The notes below the pieces were generated by a model. That model saw only the letters and a list, made by a program, of their open reading frames with translations. It made no database searches and was not told where the DNA came from. Source: Phormidium tenue FACHB-1052 (GTDB lineage Bacteria; Cyanobacteriota; Cyanobacteriia; Phormidesmidales; Phormidesmidaceae). Taken from it: 64,000 nt of DNA. The stretch spans positions 744,001-808,000 of the forward strand of contig NZ_JACJQN010000001.1 in the NCBI RefSeq assembly GCF_014696675.1, in the 5' to 3' direction. The translations under genes and the position numbers were made by a program. Below are positions 1 through 9,051 of this stretch, piece after piece (positions within the stretch are counted from its first letter, which is position 1; each line of letters begins with the position of its first letter).

Positions 1-133
1 CGCCCGAAAGCAGGGCAATAAAAAACTGAGGCCCCGAAAAAATAAGGGCAGCATCTTCAGGAGTTGCAACTCCTGGAGATACTACCTGGGCCAGAGGGCC
101 ACTTAATAGGTCTAATCCAATGTGCTCAATCAC
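1..133 (-). CDS. Conserved membrane protein, N-terminal fragment (runs off left edge)
   Basis: The complement of the first 133 bases is open to the window edge. It begins with a GTG at 131-133, preceded by an AAGGA-like ribosome binding site about 8 nt upstream. The 44 visible residues read VIEHIGLDLLSG, then a Pro/Gly/Ala-rich turn, then a hydrophobic stretch (FFIALLSG) that looks like the start of a first membrane helix. I believe this N-terminus belongs to a conserved cyanobacterial integral membrane protein of unknown function, but I cannot name the family. The rest lies outside the window. Confidence 0.55.
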   Translation of the reverse strand, partial: MIEHIGLDLLSGPLAQVVSPGVATPEDAALIFSGPQFFIALLSG

Positions 134-785
134 GGTACTGTTCCTTTGAAAATTGCAACTGTCTTGATGCCGCTTGGTCTACCCGTTTCTAGTAACTGTT
201 AGTGGAGATACTGAGAATGCAGTTTGATCTGCCAAAGACTAGAAGGCTATGGGTGAGGTTTGACTTGGCGATCGCTCTTAGCGCTTCGGGACATAAAACC
301 GATGGAGCAGTTGCCAAGACTAGGTCTCACAAAAAATAGACTTAAAAAATGAAAAATCTGAGTAGTCTGAGTCGCAACTCTAGATACATCAGGACAACCA
401 ATACAGCCTCTAGGCTTACATCAAACTCTATTAGTCCCCAAAAAGCATCTATCCCACTGCCTAATTCTTTGGGGGGATAATATGTGCGTCTAGACCCGAT
501 TGGGTCTAGGGTAGGGCCGATGGTGGACTGGCCCTTCGGGGGAGCGATCGCCCCTAGCCCCCCTCTTGGCACTCCAAAACCTCCGCAACTGTTCGACAAA
601 GGCTTTAGCCTCTGCTTAGCTATCCAATCTACCTATCGGGTTAAAGTCGGGCTAGATCGCAGTAGCTCGTCAACAACACCGTGCGAGGGTGCCGCCAGAG
701 TGAAGTGTACCTCTTGACGGATGATGTCTCCAAACCCTGTCGTTACGTTATGGAAAGGAAAAATTAGAAAGCAGAGGAATAACCC
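134..785. other. Intergenic region upstream of the CsbD-like gene
   Basis: About 650 bases separate the divergent left-edge gene from the CsbD-like gene. Open frames of 77-128 codons exist on both strands, but they overlap each other, are Pro/Arg/Leu-rich and lack convincing ribosome binding sites, so I do not call them. One HIP1 octamer lies near 544. Promoters for both flanking genes must lie here; I could not place them with confidence. Confidence 0.4.
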
Positions 786-968
786 ATGAGCATTCAAGAT
801 AGGGCTGAAGCCACCGGCAAGAACATTCAAGGTAAGGCGCAGGAAGCAGCCGGTAAAGTTACCGGAAATACTTCCGACGAAGCGAAAGGCAAGTCTAAGC
901 AGGGCGAAGCCAGCGTTCAGCATGCCAAAGAAGATGTCAAAGATCAAATCAAAAAAGTGATTGATTAG
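786..968 (+). CDS. CsbD family general stress protein
   Basis: A 60-residue, highly charged protein rich in Lys, Glu, Ala and Gly. It shows the CsbD pattern (GKNIQGKAQEAAGKVTGN, then a KGKSKQGEA repeat and a C-terminal amphipathic helix). CsbD-like proteins are small, probably disordered or helical proteins induced by general stress in bacteria; the molecular role is unknown. GGAAAGGAAAAA and AGAGGAA lie upstream as possible Shine-Dalgarno sequences. The gene is monocistronic, with a very strong terminator about 30 nt after the stop. Confidence 0.9.
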   Translation: MSIQDRAEATGKNIQGKAQEAAGKVTGNTSDEAKGKSKQGEASVQHAKEDVKDQIKKVID

Positions 969-997
969 GATTGACTGACGGTTCTTCGTGAGCCGTA

Positions 998-1047
998 GAT
1001 CAAAAAAGGAGAGCATCAAAATTGCTCTCCTTTTTTGATCGTTTTTT
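998..1047 (+). terminator. Rho-independent terminator of the CsbD-like gene
   Basis: A perfect 18-bp stem (998-1015 with 1023-1040) encloses a 7-nt loop and is followed by seven T residues from 1042. The stem itself contains A6/T6, so it could work in both directions. Confidence 0.92.
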
Positions 1048-1287
1048 TGAAATTAAGTATTTTTAAACGGGGGCAGTGTGTGGGCTCATCCGCCATGGAG
1101 TGCACAAGCAAACGGCAAAACCAATATCCTGAGTTTCTATGTCTAAGGTTTCTATGTCTAAGGACTGTTTAGAAAAGGATAGTTGCAACTTTATCATCTT
1201 GTGAAAATTATCGTGTAAAAGATGTGGCTGTTGCTACACCCCCAGCAGGATAAGACGAGTTTTGACCTGTATTCCCACGCGATCGCC

Positions 1288-2622
1288 ATGGACTCTGAAC
1301 CCCCAAGTCTGCGTCTGCTGATCACGATGAATTTAGGCTTTTGGGGAGTGCAGATTGGCAATGGTCTGCAAACTGCCCACGCCAGTGCCGTTTTTGAGAG
1401 CCTGGGGGCCGAGGCCAGCCAGTTGCCCCTGCTGTGGCTGGGGGCACCGTTGATGGGGCTGCTGGCCCAGCCGATTGTTGGCGAACTCAGCGATCGCACC
1501 GTCAGCCGCTGGGGCAAGCGGCAGCCCTACTTTCTGGGCGGTGCGGTGATCGGAGCGGCGATGCTGGTGACGATGCCCATGGCCACCAGTCTGATGCAGG
1601 CGGTGGCGCTGTACTGGGTGCTACAGCTCGCCCTCAATGTCAGCGTTGCCCCCAGTCGCCCCTTTGTGGGGGATTTGCTGTCTCCGGCCCATCGCACCCT
1701 GGGCTACTCGCTCCAGGGGTTCTGCATTGGGCTGGGCACCATCTGCGCGGCGGGGTTGCCCTGGATGTTAGAGCATGTCTTTCGCCTAGAACCCGTCTCC
1801 CACGCCGGTATTCCCGACGTGATTCGCGGAGCCTACTGGGTGGGGGCAGCGTTTTGTTTAGTCGGTACCCTGGCCACTTTTTGGGCCGTGGAGGAACCGA
1901 CCCACGAGGTGATGGCTCTCCCTCACGAACCAGCGGGCGATCGCCTACCGATGCTAGCGGCGATCGCTCAGGCGGTAACGGATCTGCCCCCGATGATGCG
2001 GCATCTGGCGGCGGTGCAAGCCCTGAGCTGGGCTGGCATCTACTGCATTTTTGTGTACCTGCCCAATGCGATCGCCCTCAACGTTTTGGCCACCCCCGAC
2101 CGTTCCATAACCAGTTATGCCCACGGCGTGGAGTGGGCCGGTCTTTGTACAGCCTTTTATAACCTGGTCTGCCTTGGGGTTTCCTGGGCCATTCCCTCCC
2201 TGAGCCAGCGCTGGGGTCGGGTGACGGTGCATGCCTGTTTTCTGATGGCTGGCTGCGTGGGCCTGCTGTCACTGCTGCTGGTGCACAGCCGCTACCCGGT
2301 ACTGCTCTCAATGGTGGGGCTGGGCATCGCCTGGGCCAGCATCTTGTCCATTCCCTACTCGCTGCTGATGGATGACCTGGCAGAGGGCCAGAGCGGCGTC
2401 TACATGGGGATTTTCAACGGCTTTATTACCCTGCCTCAGATCGCCATGTCCCTGGGGTTTGGCTGGGTCATGAAGGCTCTGCTGCAAGACAATCGCCTTT
2501 GGGCGCTGGCGCTGGGGGGCATCTTCCTGGGGCTGGCGGCTTTGCTCATGTTGCGCGTACCAGAACCCACTGGGGCTGATGAAAGCAAATCGGCAAGTGC
2601 CCTGGCTACAGCGCAAAAATAG
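1288..2622 (+). CDS. MFS transporter, sugar (GPH/SLC45-like) type
   Basis: A polytopic membrane protein of about 444 residues with roughly 12 hydrophobic helices. The N-terminal half carries an MFS-like loop (GELSDRTVSRWGKRQPY) between helices 2 and 3, and later NVSVAPSRPFVGDLLSP. These recall the glycoside/sucrose-type (GPH, SLC45) branch of the superfamily, so the substrate may be a disaccharide; that is inference. The frame is open from an ATG at 1222, but the extra 22 residues do not look coding-like, so the ATG at 1288 is preferred. Neither start has a clear ribosome binding site. The gene stands alone. Confidence 0.8.
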   Translation: MDSEPPSLRLLITMNLGFWGVQIGNGLQTAHASAVFESLGAEASQLPLLWLGAPLMGLLAQPIVGELSDRTVSRWGKRQPYFLGGAVIGAAMLVTMPMATSLMQAVALYWVLQLALNVSVAPSRPFVGDLLSPAHRTLGYSLQGFCIGLGTICAAGLPWMLEHVFRLEPVSHAGIPDVIRGAYWVGAAFCLVGTLATFWAVEEPTHEVMALPHEPAGDRLPMLAAIAQAVTDLPPMMRHLAAVQALSWAGIYCIFVYLPNAIALNVLATPDRSITSYAHGVEWAGLCTAFYNLVCLGVSWAIPSLSQRWGRVTVHACFLMAGCVGLLSLLLVHSRYPVLLSMVGLGIAWASILSIPYSLLMDDLAEGQSGVYMGIFNGFITLPQIAMSLGFGWVMKALLQDNRLWALALGGIFLGLAALLMLRVPEPTGADESKSASALATAQK

Positions 2623-2723
2623 CTACAACGGGAGACTTGACCTGCCCCCTTTGAGCGATGTGGCCAACCCTTTCAGAAAGTTACTTTGGTTTTATTCAAA
2701 CGCTACTCAAAGAGGTGAATCCC

Positions 2724-3074
2724 ATGGATACTCAAAATTCTGAAGAGCGCAAGCCCATCAGCCAGCCCCTCACCCCTGAGGAGGTTTCTCCCGAGCAGCG
2801 GGCGGAAATGAAAAGAGCCATGAAAGAAGATGACCTCGTGCTCAACCCCGGCGACTACGTCAAGGGCGAAAAGACACTCGAAGAAAAGTCTAAGCAGGTA
2901 GCGGTTGACACGGCTGACATTACGGGCGATCGCATCGTCGTCCCCACCTACTTCGTTGTCGATGACACTGATGGAGAACAAAAAGCTCTGCACCACATCA
3001 AGGATGCAGAGGAAATCTCCGACGTCATTCGCCAGGCCCGCATTGATGAAGACGGCAATCGCACCTGGAACTAG
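2724..3074 (+). CDS. Conserved hypothetical acidic protein
   Basis: I do not recognise the family. The 116-residue product is soluble, charged and lacks membrane segments. The middle contains LNPGDYVKGEKTLEEKS and then a more ordered part (ITGDRIVVPTYFVVDD, HHIKDAEEISDVIRQARIDE). The open frame extends up to 2658, but AGAGGTGA immediately before the ATG at 2724 favours that start. The next gene begins 23 nt after the stop, so the two are probably cotranscribed. Confidence 0.7.
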   Translation: MDTQNSEERKPISQPLTPEEVSPEQRAEMKRAMKEDDLVLNPGDYVKGEKTLEEKSKQVAVDTADITGDRIVVPTYFVVDDTDGEQKALHHIKDAEEISDVIRQARIDEDGNRTWN

Positions 3075-3097
3075 CCCCATCCCAGCTTTGCTCCACC

Positions 3098-3361
3098 ATG
3101 AAATACCCTGCCCATAACCCCAACGCTTCTGTCCTGTCAGTCAGGGCTCAAGACAGCAGCTTGCCTGCTTTTCTGACTCGGGTTTCGCTGTCTATTCTGG
3201 CGCTGCCCTTGGGTGGATACGTCCTCGGTAGCCTTGCTGACAGGCAGCTACAAGGGGAAATTTCCTGGGCGATCGCCGTGGCCCTGCTGGGCTTAACCGC
3301 TGGGCTAATCCACCTCTGGATGTGGATGAAACGCCCGGCCCCTGAACAGACTCTCAAATAG
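3098..3361 (+). CDS. Small two-helix membrane protein
   Basis: An 87-residue protein of unknown function. After a polar N-terminus of about 25 residues there are two hydrophobic helices (about residues 27-46 and 57-76) separated by a short polar loop, with a basic C-terminus (MKRPAPEQTLK). Such a hairpin topology is common among small cyanobacterial envelope proteins. It follows the preceding hypothetical gene closely. Confidence 0.6.
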   Translation: MKYPAHNPNASVLSVRAQDSSLPAFLTRVSLSILALPLGGYVLGSLADRQLQGEISWAIAVALLGLTAGLIHLWMWMKRPAPEQTLK

Positions 3362-3579
3362 TCGAGGTTTGTGGGCATGAGTTCCGCCTTCCCTAGAAAG
3401 CGGGGTCGGGGCAAATGCTACTCTATAAGCTGGTTTAGCAGACTGCTAAACCAGCTAGCTGCCGTATTTACTCTCAGAAGTTCCTGGCCAAAGCTATGTT
3501 CACGCCAGCCTGAGGTATACCCCACACCCATCTCTGGTGTGGTCGCTAGCTTACTCGACTGTATCGCTACTGCGCCCCT

Positions 3580-4173
3580 ATGTTAGAACCTTCGCTGCTG
3601 CGCGCCCTAGTCTGGACAGACTATCGACTAGCGGTTTTATTCACCGTATTTTTGCCCCTGGTGCTGCTGATTTGGGCCTTTGTGCAAAAAAACGAATCCA
3701 TTCAGCACCTGCTCACCATCTACTGGAAGGTGGCCAGCCTGCTAATGATCACCGTCTATCTGATGATCGGCGGCTTTAATATCAGCTTTTTATCAGGGCT
3801 GATGGCGCGCATCCTGATTCCGGTGGGGCTGTGGTTTTGGGTAGACCTCAACGAAGAGATTCGCGAACAGCCCGACTCGCTGCTCAAGCTGCTGTTTAGC
3901 GCCTGGCGCTGGGCCATCACCCTCTACAACATCATTGGCGGGGCGATTGTACTCGGCTTTTTGCCCTGCGCCTTCTCCAACGCCCGCTTTGGCGCGGCTG
4001 ACTGCCAAACCTGGCTAGAGCCACCGCTGCTCTACAAAGAATATTTCCACGCGGGCTATACCAACGGATTTTTAGGCTTCTTTGGCATTTTGGGCCTGGT
4101 GGTTTATATGGCTTGCCTAGCCTGGTTTGTGTTTGTGCGCCTGGGCAAACAGGGTCGCCAGGCAATCAATTAA
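3580..4173 (+). CDS. DUF3177 family membrane protein
   Basis: A 197-residue integral membrane protein with about four or five hydrophobic helices. The sequence matches what I know of DUF3177, a family confined to cyanobacteria: an N-terminal LVWTDYRLAVLFTVFLPL helix, a central WFWVDLNEEI loop, and a C-terminal FLGFFGILGLVVYM helix. The function is unknown. The next gene starts six bases after the stop, implying a two-gene operon. Confidence 0.8.
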   Translation: MLEPSLLRALVWTDYRLAVLFTVFLPLVLLIWAFVQKNESIQHLLTIYWKVASLLMITVYLMIGGFNISFLSGLMARILIPVGLWFWVDLNEEIREQPDSLLKLLFSAWRWAITLYNIIGGAIVLGFLPCAFSNARFGAADCQTWLEPPLLYKEYFHAGYTNGFLGFFGILGLVVYMACLAWFVFVRLGKQGRQAIN

Positions 4174-4179
4174 TTTGCC

Positions 4180-4473
4180 ATGACTCCCGGTTTTCGACTA
4201 GAACAATACACTCTACGGATACCCCAAGTGGTGCTGCTGGTGCAGGCGATCAGCGATGGAGAAGTCGACGAGGTACTAATTTTTCGCGGCTTCTCTAGCT
4301 CACTGATGCACCCTACGGCAGCCGACCCTGAGGTGCCCGTACTGCCTGGAACCGCTGATATTAAGGCCATTGATATCATGGCTGGCCCCTACAATCCCGC
4401 TGCGCCTCAATACCTGCACCGGGGCCTTTCCTGGACTGACATGCTGCCTTTGTTAGAATCTGCTGGGGTTTAG
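4180..4473 (+). CDS. Conserved hypothetical protein (DUF7734-like)
   Basis: A 97-residue soluble protein conserved, to my knowledge, between cyanobacteria and plastid-targeted plant proteins. Recognisable stretches are YTLRIPQVVLLVQA, GEVDEVLIFRGFSSSLM and an aspartate/proline-rich segment (YNPAAPQYLHRGLSW). The family assignment is from memory and tentative; no biochemical function is known to me. It lies six bases downstream of the DUF3177 gene and is probably cotranscribed. Confidence 0.65.
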   Translation: MTPGFRLEQYTLRIPQVVLLVQAISDGEVDEVLIFRGFSSSLMHPTAADPEVPVLPGTADIKAIDIMAGPYNPAAPQYLHRGLSWTDMLPLLESAGV

Positions 4474-4574
4474 GGGTTGTTTTGGGGAAAGCAATGGGTG
4501 CGGGGTTTATAGGGTGAAGACTCTGCTAAACCTGGCTCCCATCCTTAGACCCTGTACCTTGCACCCTATACCCT

Positions 4575-5948
4575 CTACTCCTCTGTCTTCTCTTCCCGCA
4601 GATGCTTGGGTTGCCACCCTTCGTGATTTTTTTGGGGGGCGCGGGAAACGACGAGGCAGTTGTCGGGGGCATCTTTGCGTACCACTGACCCGGCGGCGAT
4701 GGTGACGTCGCTACCGATGGTGATGGGGGCAACGAGCACACTGTTGCTGCCGGTTTTGGTGCGATCGCCAATCACAGTCGGGTGCTTTTTATAGCCGTCG
4801 TAATTCGCCGTAATCGTCCCCGCTCCCACATTCACCTTATTGCCCAGGGTAGCGTCGCCGAGGTAAGACAGGTGAGCCACGTTGGTGCCCGCCCCCAGGG
4901 CCGATTTCTTAATTTCCACAAAGTTGCCGATGCGGCAGTTGTCGCCCACTACCGCATCGCCTCGCAGGTGGGCATAGGGACCAACTCGCGTACCATTGCC
5001 CACGGTGCTGTTACTCACCACCGAAAAGGCTACGGTGGCATCGGCCCCAATTTGACTGTTTTCAATCAGGCTACCGGGGCCAATGCGGCTGCCGGTGCCT
5101 ACCGTGGTTTTGCCCCGCAGATGGGTCTGGGGTTCGATCACCACATCAGGTTCAAGCTGGACGGTGGTGTCAATGGTGGTGCTGTCGGGGTCAATCAGGG
5201 TCACCCCCGCCGCCATCCAGTAGTCTTTGATGCGGTCTTGCAGAATAGCGTAGGCTTCGGCGAGCTGCTTGCGGCTGTTAATGCCAAAAATCTCCTGGCA
5301 GTCTTCTACATCTACCGCCATGGCCGGGGTCAGGTCTTTGACCACGTCAGTGAGGTAATACTCCTGCTGGTCGTTGTCGGCGCTGAGGTGGGGCAGCACC
5401 GTCATCAGCTTGGCCCAGTTAAAGCAGTAGATCCCGGCGTTGATACGCGGATTTTGGCGCTGGGCAGGGCTACAGTCGCGGTGCTCAACAATTTCGGTAA
5501 TCAAATTTTGCTCGGTGCAAAACACTCGCCCATAACCCGTGGGGTCGGTGAACTGGGCCGTGAGCAGGGTGGCGGCGTTGCCCTTGCCTTGATGGGTTTT
5601 GACCAGGGTTTGAATGGTTTCGGGTCGCAGCAGCGGCACATCGCCGTTGAGCACCAGCAAATCGCCATCAAACCCCTCCAGATGAGGAATCACCTGCTGC
5701 ACAGCGTGGCCAGTGCCGAGCTGTTCGGTCTGCTCCACAAAGGTGAGACCGGGGATGTGGGCTAGGGCCGCTTTCACCTGATCTTGGCCAAAGCCGACAA
5801 CGATGATGGTGTGGCTGGGGTTGAGGTCGGCTAGCCCATCCAGCACGCGCTCGACCATTGATTTGCCGCCTACCGAGTGCAGCACCTTGGGCAGGCTCGA
5901 TTTCATGCGGGTGCCGCGCCCGGCGGCAAGAATGGCGACAGCGACCAT
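4575..5948 (-). CDS. glmU: Bifunctional GlmU (GlcNAc-1-P uridyltransferase / GlcN-1-P acetyltransferase)
   Basis: GlmU makes UDP-N-acetylglucosamine for peptidoglycan and outer-envelope glycans: it acetylates glucosamine-1-phosphate, then uridylates the product. The 457-residue length is typical. The N-terminal nucleotidyltransferase has LAAGRGTRM at residues 7-15 with a conserved Pro-Lys at 20-21. The C-terminal half is a left-handed beta-helix of hexapeptide repeats ([26 protein letters not shown]) and carries the acetyltransferase histidine in AHLSYLGDA. It is not obviously in an operon; a G-rich spacer separates it from the FTR1 gene upstream. Confidence 0.97.
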   Translation of the reverse strand: MVAVAILAAGRGTRMKSSLPKVLHSVGGKSMVERVLDGLADLNPSHTIIVVGFGQDQVKAALAHIPGLTFVEQTEQLGTGHAVQQVIPHLEGFDGDLLVLNGDVPLLRPETIQTLVKTHQGKGNAATLLTAQFTDPTGYGRVFCTEQNLITEIVEHRDCSPAQRQNPRINAGIYCFNWAKLMTVLPHLSADNDQQEYYLTDVVKDLTPAMAVDVEDCQEIFGINSRKQLAEAYAILQDRIKDYWMAAGVTLIDPDSTTIDTTVQLEPDVVIEPQTHLRGKTTVGTGSRIGPGSLIENSQIGADATVAFSVVSNSTVGNGTRVGPYAHLRGDAVVGDNCRIGNFVEIKKSALGAGTNVAHLSYLGDATLGNKVNVGAGTITANYDGYKKHPTVIGDRTKTGSNSVLVAPITIGSDVTIAAGSVVRKDAPDNCLVVSRAPQKNHEGWQPKHLREEKTEE

Positions 5949-5993
5949 GGGTGATTGTCCTTAGTGGGGATGGCTCGAAGGAGTATATCGCGG

Positions 5994-6110
5994 TTTGGGG
6001 AGGGGTGGGGAGTAGGGGAGTAAGGGGGTGGGGGGTGAGGAAGATGGGGGAGGTGAGGGAGTGGGGAGTTAGGGGGTGGTGGATGGGGTGGTGGGGGGGA
6101 GAGAGGGGTT
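5994..6110 (+). repeat. G-rich low-complexity tract
   Basis: The plus strand from about 5994 to 6110 is nearly all G with T/A interruptions and many GGG to GGGGGG runs. It fills the space between glmU and the FTR1 gene, and its right part encodes the Pro/Thr/Ser-rich C-terminal tail of FTR1 on the other strand. Several G-quadruplex registers are possible. Confidence 0.6.
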
Positions 6111-6998
6111 GAGGCTGCGGAAGTAGCGGCTGCCGACGAGGGCTAGGAAGCTGAGGTAGGCCACGATTTGGAGTAGATATAGGTGATCGCGGTAGCCGAG
6201 TAGGGTTTTGAAGACAATGCCAGGGAATTGGCGATCGCTCAGAATGCTGCTGCCATCCCACACTAGCGGGCCGAGGATGCAGGAGCTTTGGGCGAAGCAG
6301 AGGTCGGCGGCGGGGTTGATTTGGCTGATGGCGGCTAGGGCCGCATCGAGATTCTTAAAGACTGACACTACCAGGCCGCCGACGATCAGGAGTAGCAATA
6401 TCCCCATCACCTGGAAGAAGCGCTTGAGGTTGATGCGCAGACCCCAGCGAAATAGCGCTAGGCCAATGAGCACGGCACCGAGCAGTCCTCCCACAGCCCC
6501 CGCGACGGCAGACACACTGGTTTCGACGTTGGTGAAAATAAACAGCACTGTTTCAAACCCTTCGCGCAGCACGGCGATGCAGACCAGGCTAAAGACGCTC
6601 CAGCCTGCGGTTTGGGCATCATCAAGGGCCGATCGCACCGTGCCTTCAATTTCGCCCTTCAGACTGCGAGCCTGGCGGGTCATCCACAGCAGCATCCAGC
6701 TCAGCATGATGATGGCGATCGCCCCAAACAGCACATTCAACAGCGGCTTGATCACCGTTTGCAGACTGGGCAGCACCTGCTGAATCTGCTGAAGCCCCAG
6801 CCCCAGCGCGATGCCGAGCATGACGCTGCCAGCTAGCCCGGCGGCGATGCCAGCATAGGCCCAGGAGTTGAGGCTTTGGCGGTTGGCCTTAGCTAGGCAG
6901 GCCAGCACAATGCCGACGACCAGGGCCGCTTCTACCCCTTCGCGCAGAGTGATAAAAAACGTGGGCAGGGCAGCGGTGAAATCCATGCTTAGGGCCAT
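6069..6998 (-). CDS. FTR1 family high-affinity iron permease
   Basis: A 309-residue polytopic inner-membrane protein with about seven helices. It has two copies of the FTR1/EfeU motif thought to bind ferric iron: LREGVEA around residues 18-24 and LREGFETV around 144-151. FTR1 permeases take up iron handed over by an oxidase or periplasmic partner; no such partner is adjacent. A second possible ATG lies four codons in (MDFTAALP). The last dozen residues are a Pro/Thr/Ser tail encoded by the G-rich tract and look like low-complexity accretion. Confidence 0.88.
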   Translation of the reverse strand: MALSMDFTAALPTFFITLREGVEAALVVGIVLACLAKANRQSLNSWAYAGIAAGLAGSVMLGIALGLGLQQIQQVLPSLQTVIKPLLNVLFGAIAIIMLSWMLLWMTRQARSLKGEIEGTVRSALDDAQTAGWSVFSLVCIAVLREGFETVLFIFTNVETSVSAVAGAVGGLLGAVLIGLALFRWGLRINLKRFFQVMGILLLLIVGGLVVSVFKNLDAALAAISQINPAADLCFAQSSCILGPLVWDGSSILSDRQFPGIVFKTLLGYRDHLYLLQIVAYLSFLALVGSRYFRSLNPSLPPTTPSTTP

Positions 6999-7112
6999 GC
7001 TGGAGTGTTATGGGGCTATTGGTATTGTGTCAAACAACCTCATCCTTTGCCGTGAATCTGGGCTAGGTCAGCGGCATGGGGGGTGGCATTTGTGGTTGGA
7101 AATGCGTTGGCC

Positions 7113-8693
7113 CTAGCCATCAACCACAATCCAGGCTCCCCCCCGGCGACCGTCGCCTATTCCTGAGAGAGTGCCGTCGGGGTCAACCGCTACGGCATGA
7201 ACGCCGCCAAAAAACATGCTGGGAGCCTGCCACCAGGTGCAAACGTCATCGCCGGTAATGCCCTGGGCCGCGATCGCCGCCTGTTCATAACCTGGCTCCA
7301 AATGCAGTGCCCCCCGTTCCCAGTGGAGCCGGGGCGCGCTGACGGCGGCTTCAATATCCATGTCAAAGTCGAGCACGTTCGACACCACCTGCAAAATCGC
7401 GGTGCGAATCCGGTTAGACCCACCCGACCCCAATACCAGGCAGGGCTTGCCGTCCTTCAGTACTACCGTGGGGGCCATCATCGACGACATCCGCTGGTTC
7501 GTCGGCCATTGGTGAAAGCCCTGGGGGTTGAGGTCTTCTTCCCCCAGCATGTTGTTCATCATGATGCCGGTGCCTGGGATGACGTAGGCCGAGCCTTCAC
7601 CGTTGGAGGTGGTGAGACTGGCGGCGTTGCCCTCGCCATCGACCACGCTGATGTGGGTGGTGCTGCCCCACTTGCTGCCCCCCCGGCTGAGAACGGCCTG
7701 AAACTGTTCCAGGTAGGGGGCAAGATGAGCCACACCTAAGAATTCCTGGGCAATCTCGCTACGGTAAAGGTGATCGTCGTAGCCCTTTTGGCGAGCCAGG
7801 TTGGTGAGACTCATCACCTCCCGCAGCATGGCTACGTGGCGAGGACTACCATGGGCAGTGAGAGCAGGGGAAGCCTGGGCCAATAGGTGCAGGGCAAAGG
7901 CAATCAGTGTGCCGCCGGAACTGGGGGGCGGGTTGGTAAGCAAGGTGGCGCTGCCGTAGGGCACCGCTAGCGGTTCGCGCTCGACGACTTGGTAGGTTTG
8001 CAAATCCTCTAGGGTGAGGTAGCCGCCGTGGGCCTGGCAGTCTTGGGCGATCGCATGGGCCAAATCTCCCCGATAAAACAGGTCGGCTCCCTGACGCGCC
8101 AGGTCGTCTAAAAACGCGGCAAAGTCGGGTAGATAAAAGCGATCGCCCGCCGTCAGCAACGTGCCACCCGGTGCATAGATTGCCCTGGCCTCGGCAGTTG
8201 CTGTGAGAATGGGAGCCAAAATCTGAAAGCAACCAGCCCGAAACGGCTCTACCTGAGTACCCTGGGTGGCCCAATGTTGGGCAGGAGCTACGATCTGCTT
8301 AAGCGGCAGTCGTCCCAGCCTTTGGTGGACATGGAGTAACCCGGCGATCGCCCCTGGCACCGCCATTGACCCTAAGCCAATGTGAAACTCCTGCACGGTG
8401 TCGCCAAAGTTGGCGTGGATGGGGTAAAAATCGGGCGATCGCCCAATCGCTTTCGAGCGGGGCGTCTGGCAAAAAAAGTCGAATAGTCGGTTTTCGCCCG
8501 CCGCTGTATGGGCCAGCAAAAAGCCGCCCCCCGCCAGGGAGGTCAACGACGATTCCACTACGCAGGCGGTGAAAGCGGCGGCGATCGCGGCGTCAAAGGC
8601 ATTGCCGCCCTGACGCAGCATCTCGGCACCGGCTTCGGCGGTAAGGGCGTGGCCTGCTGCGATCGCGCCCCGATTGACTTTAGGGATACTCAT
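7113..8693 (-). CDS. ggt: Gamma-glutamyltransferase / glutathione hydrolase
   Basis: An N-terminal nucleophile hydrolase of 526 residues that would cleave gamma-glutamyl bonds (glutathione and related peptides) after autocatalytic splitting into two subunits. The predicted nucleophile is the first Thr of GSTTHIS at about residue 345, followed by the usual downstream motifs (VDGEGNAASLTTSNGEGS and PGTGIMMNNML). PPPSSGG and GLGSMAVPG in the large subunit also fit the family. No signal peptide is evident, so it is probably cytoplasmic, closer to YwrD-like GGTs than to periplasmic E. coli GGT; that placement is inference. The DUF3288 gene stops upstream 17 nt from its start, so the two may be cotranscribed. 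Confidence 0.93.
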   Translation of the reverse strand: MSIPKVNRGAIAAGHALTAEAGAEMLRQGGNAFDAAIAAAFTACVVESSLTSLAGGGFLLAHTAAGENRLFDFFCQTPRSKAIGRSPDFYPIHANFGDTVQEFHIGLGSMAVPGAIAGLLHVHQRLGRLPLKQIVAPAQHWATQGTQVEPFRAGCFQILAPILTATAEARAIYAPGGTLLTAGDRFYLPDFAAFLDDLARQGADLFYRGDLAHAIAQDCQAHGGYLTLEDLQTYQVVEREPLAVPYGSATLLTNPPPSSGGTLIAFALHLLAQASPALTAHGSPRHVAMLREVMSLTNLARQKGYDDHLYRSEIAQEFLGVAHLAPYLEQFQAVLSRGGSKWGSTTHISVVDGEGNAASLTTSNGEGSAYVIPGTGIMMNNMLGEEDLNPQGFHQWPTNQRMSSMMAPTVVLKDGKPCLVLGSGGSNRIRTAILQVVSNVLDFDMDIEAAVSAPRLHWERGALHLEPGYEQAAIAAQGITGDDVCTWWQAPSMFFGGVHAVAVDPDGTLSGIGDGRRGGAWIVVDG

Positions 8694-8710
8694 AGCTGAG
8701 TAGTATATCC

Positions 8711-8998
8711 CTAGCTCCAGTCTTCGCGGCCTCGACCTAGCCCTTTGTAGACCTCGCCCTGCTGGTGGATGGCGCGGGTTTTTTCAAACAGTTCGGCCTC
8801 GGTGAGCTGCCAGCGAGTGAGAGCCTTTTTGAGGTCGGTCTGAATGTCACGGGCACCGGGAAAGCCTTCATAACGAGTGATCAGCCGGGCCAGTTCGACC
8901 AGGTTGTAGTCGTTGGCTTCGCCCGCCAAAAGCTGGTTCACGACCTGGCGATCGGTCTTGTACTGAGGATGCTGCTGGTCTTTAGTGATATCAGCCAT
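8711..8998 (-). CDS. DUF3288 family protein
   Basis: A 95-residue soluble protein matching the cyanobacterium-restricted DUF3288 family (DQQHPQYKTDRQVVNQLL at the N-terminus, LARLITRYEGFPGARDI in the middle, AELFEKTRAIHQQGEVYK near the end). The function is unknown. It ends 17 nt before the gamma-glutamyltransferase start, suggesting cotranscription. Confidence 0.85.
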   Translation of the reverse strand: MADITKDQQHPQYKTDRQVVNQLLAGEANDYNLVELARLITRYEGFPGARDIQTDLKKALTRWQLTEAELFEKTRAIHQQGEVYKGLGRGREDWS

Positions 8999-9051
8999 GG
9001 GGCAGTACCTGATTTGATCGGCTTTGTAACAACGCTATGCACCTGAAACAC

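Noticed and set aside
342-1019. Open frames of 77-128 codons on both strands around the CsbD-like gene
   Set aside because: They overlap each other and the CsbD gene, have biased Arg/Pro/Phe composition, no ribosome binding site and no family resemblance.
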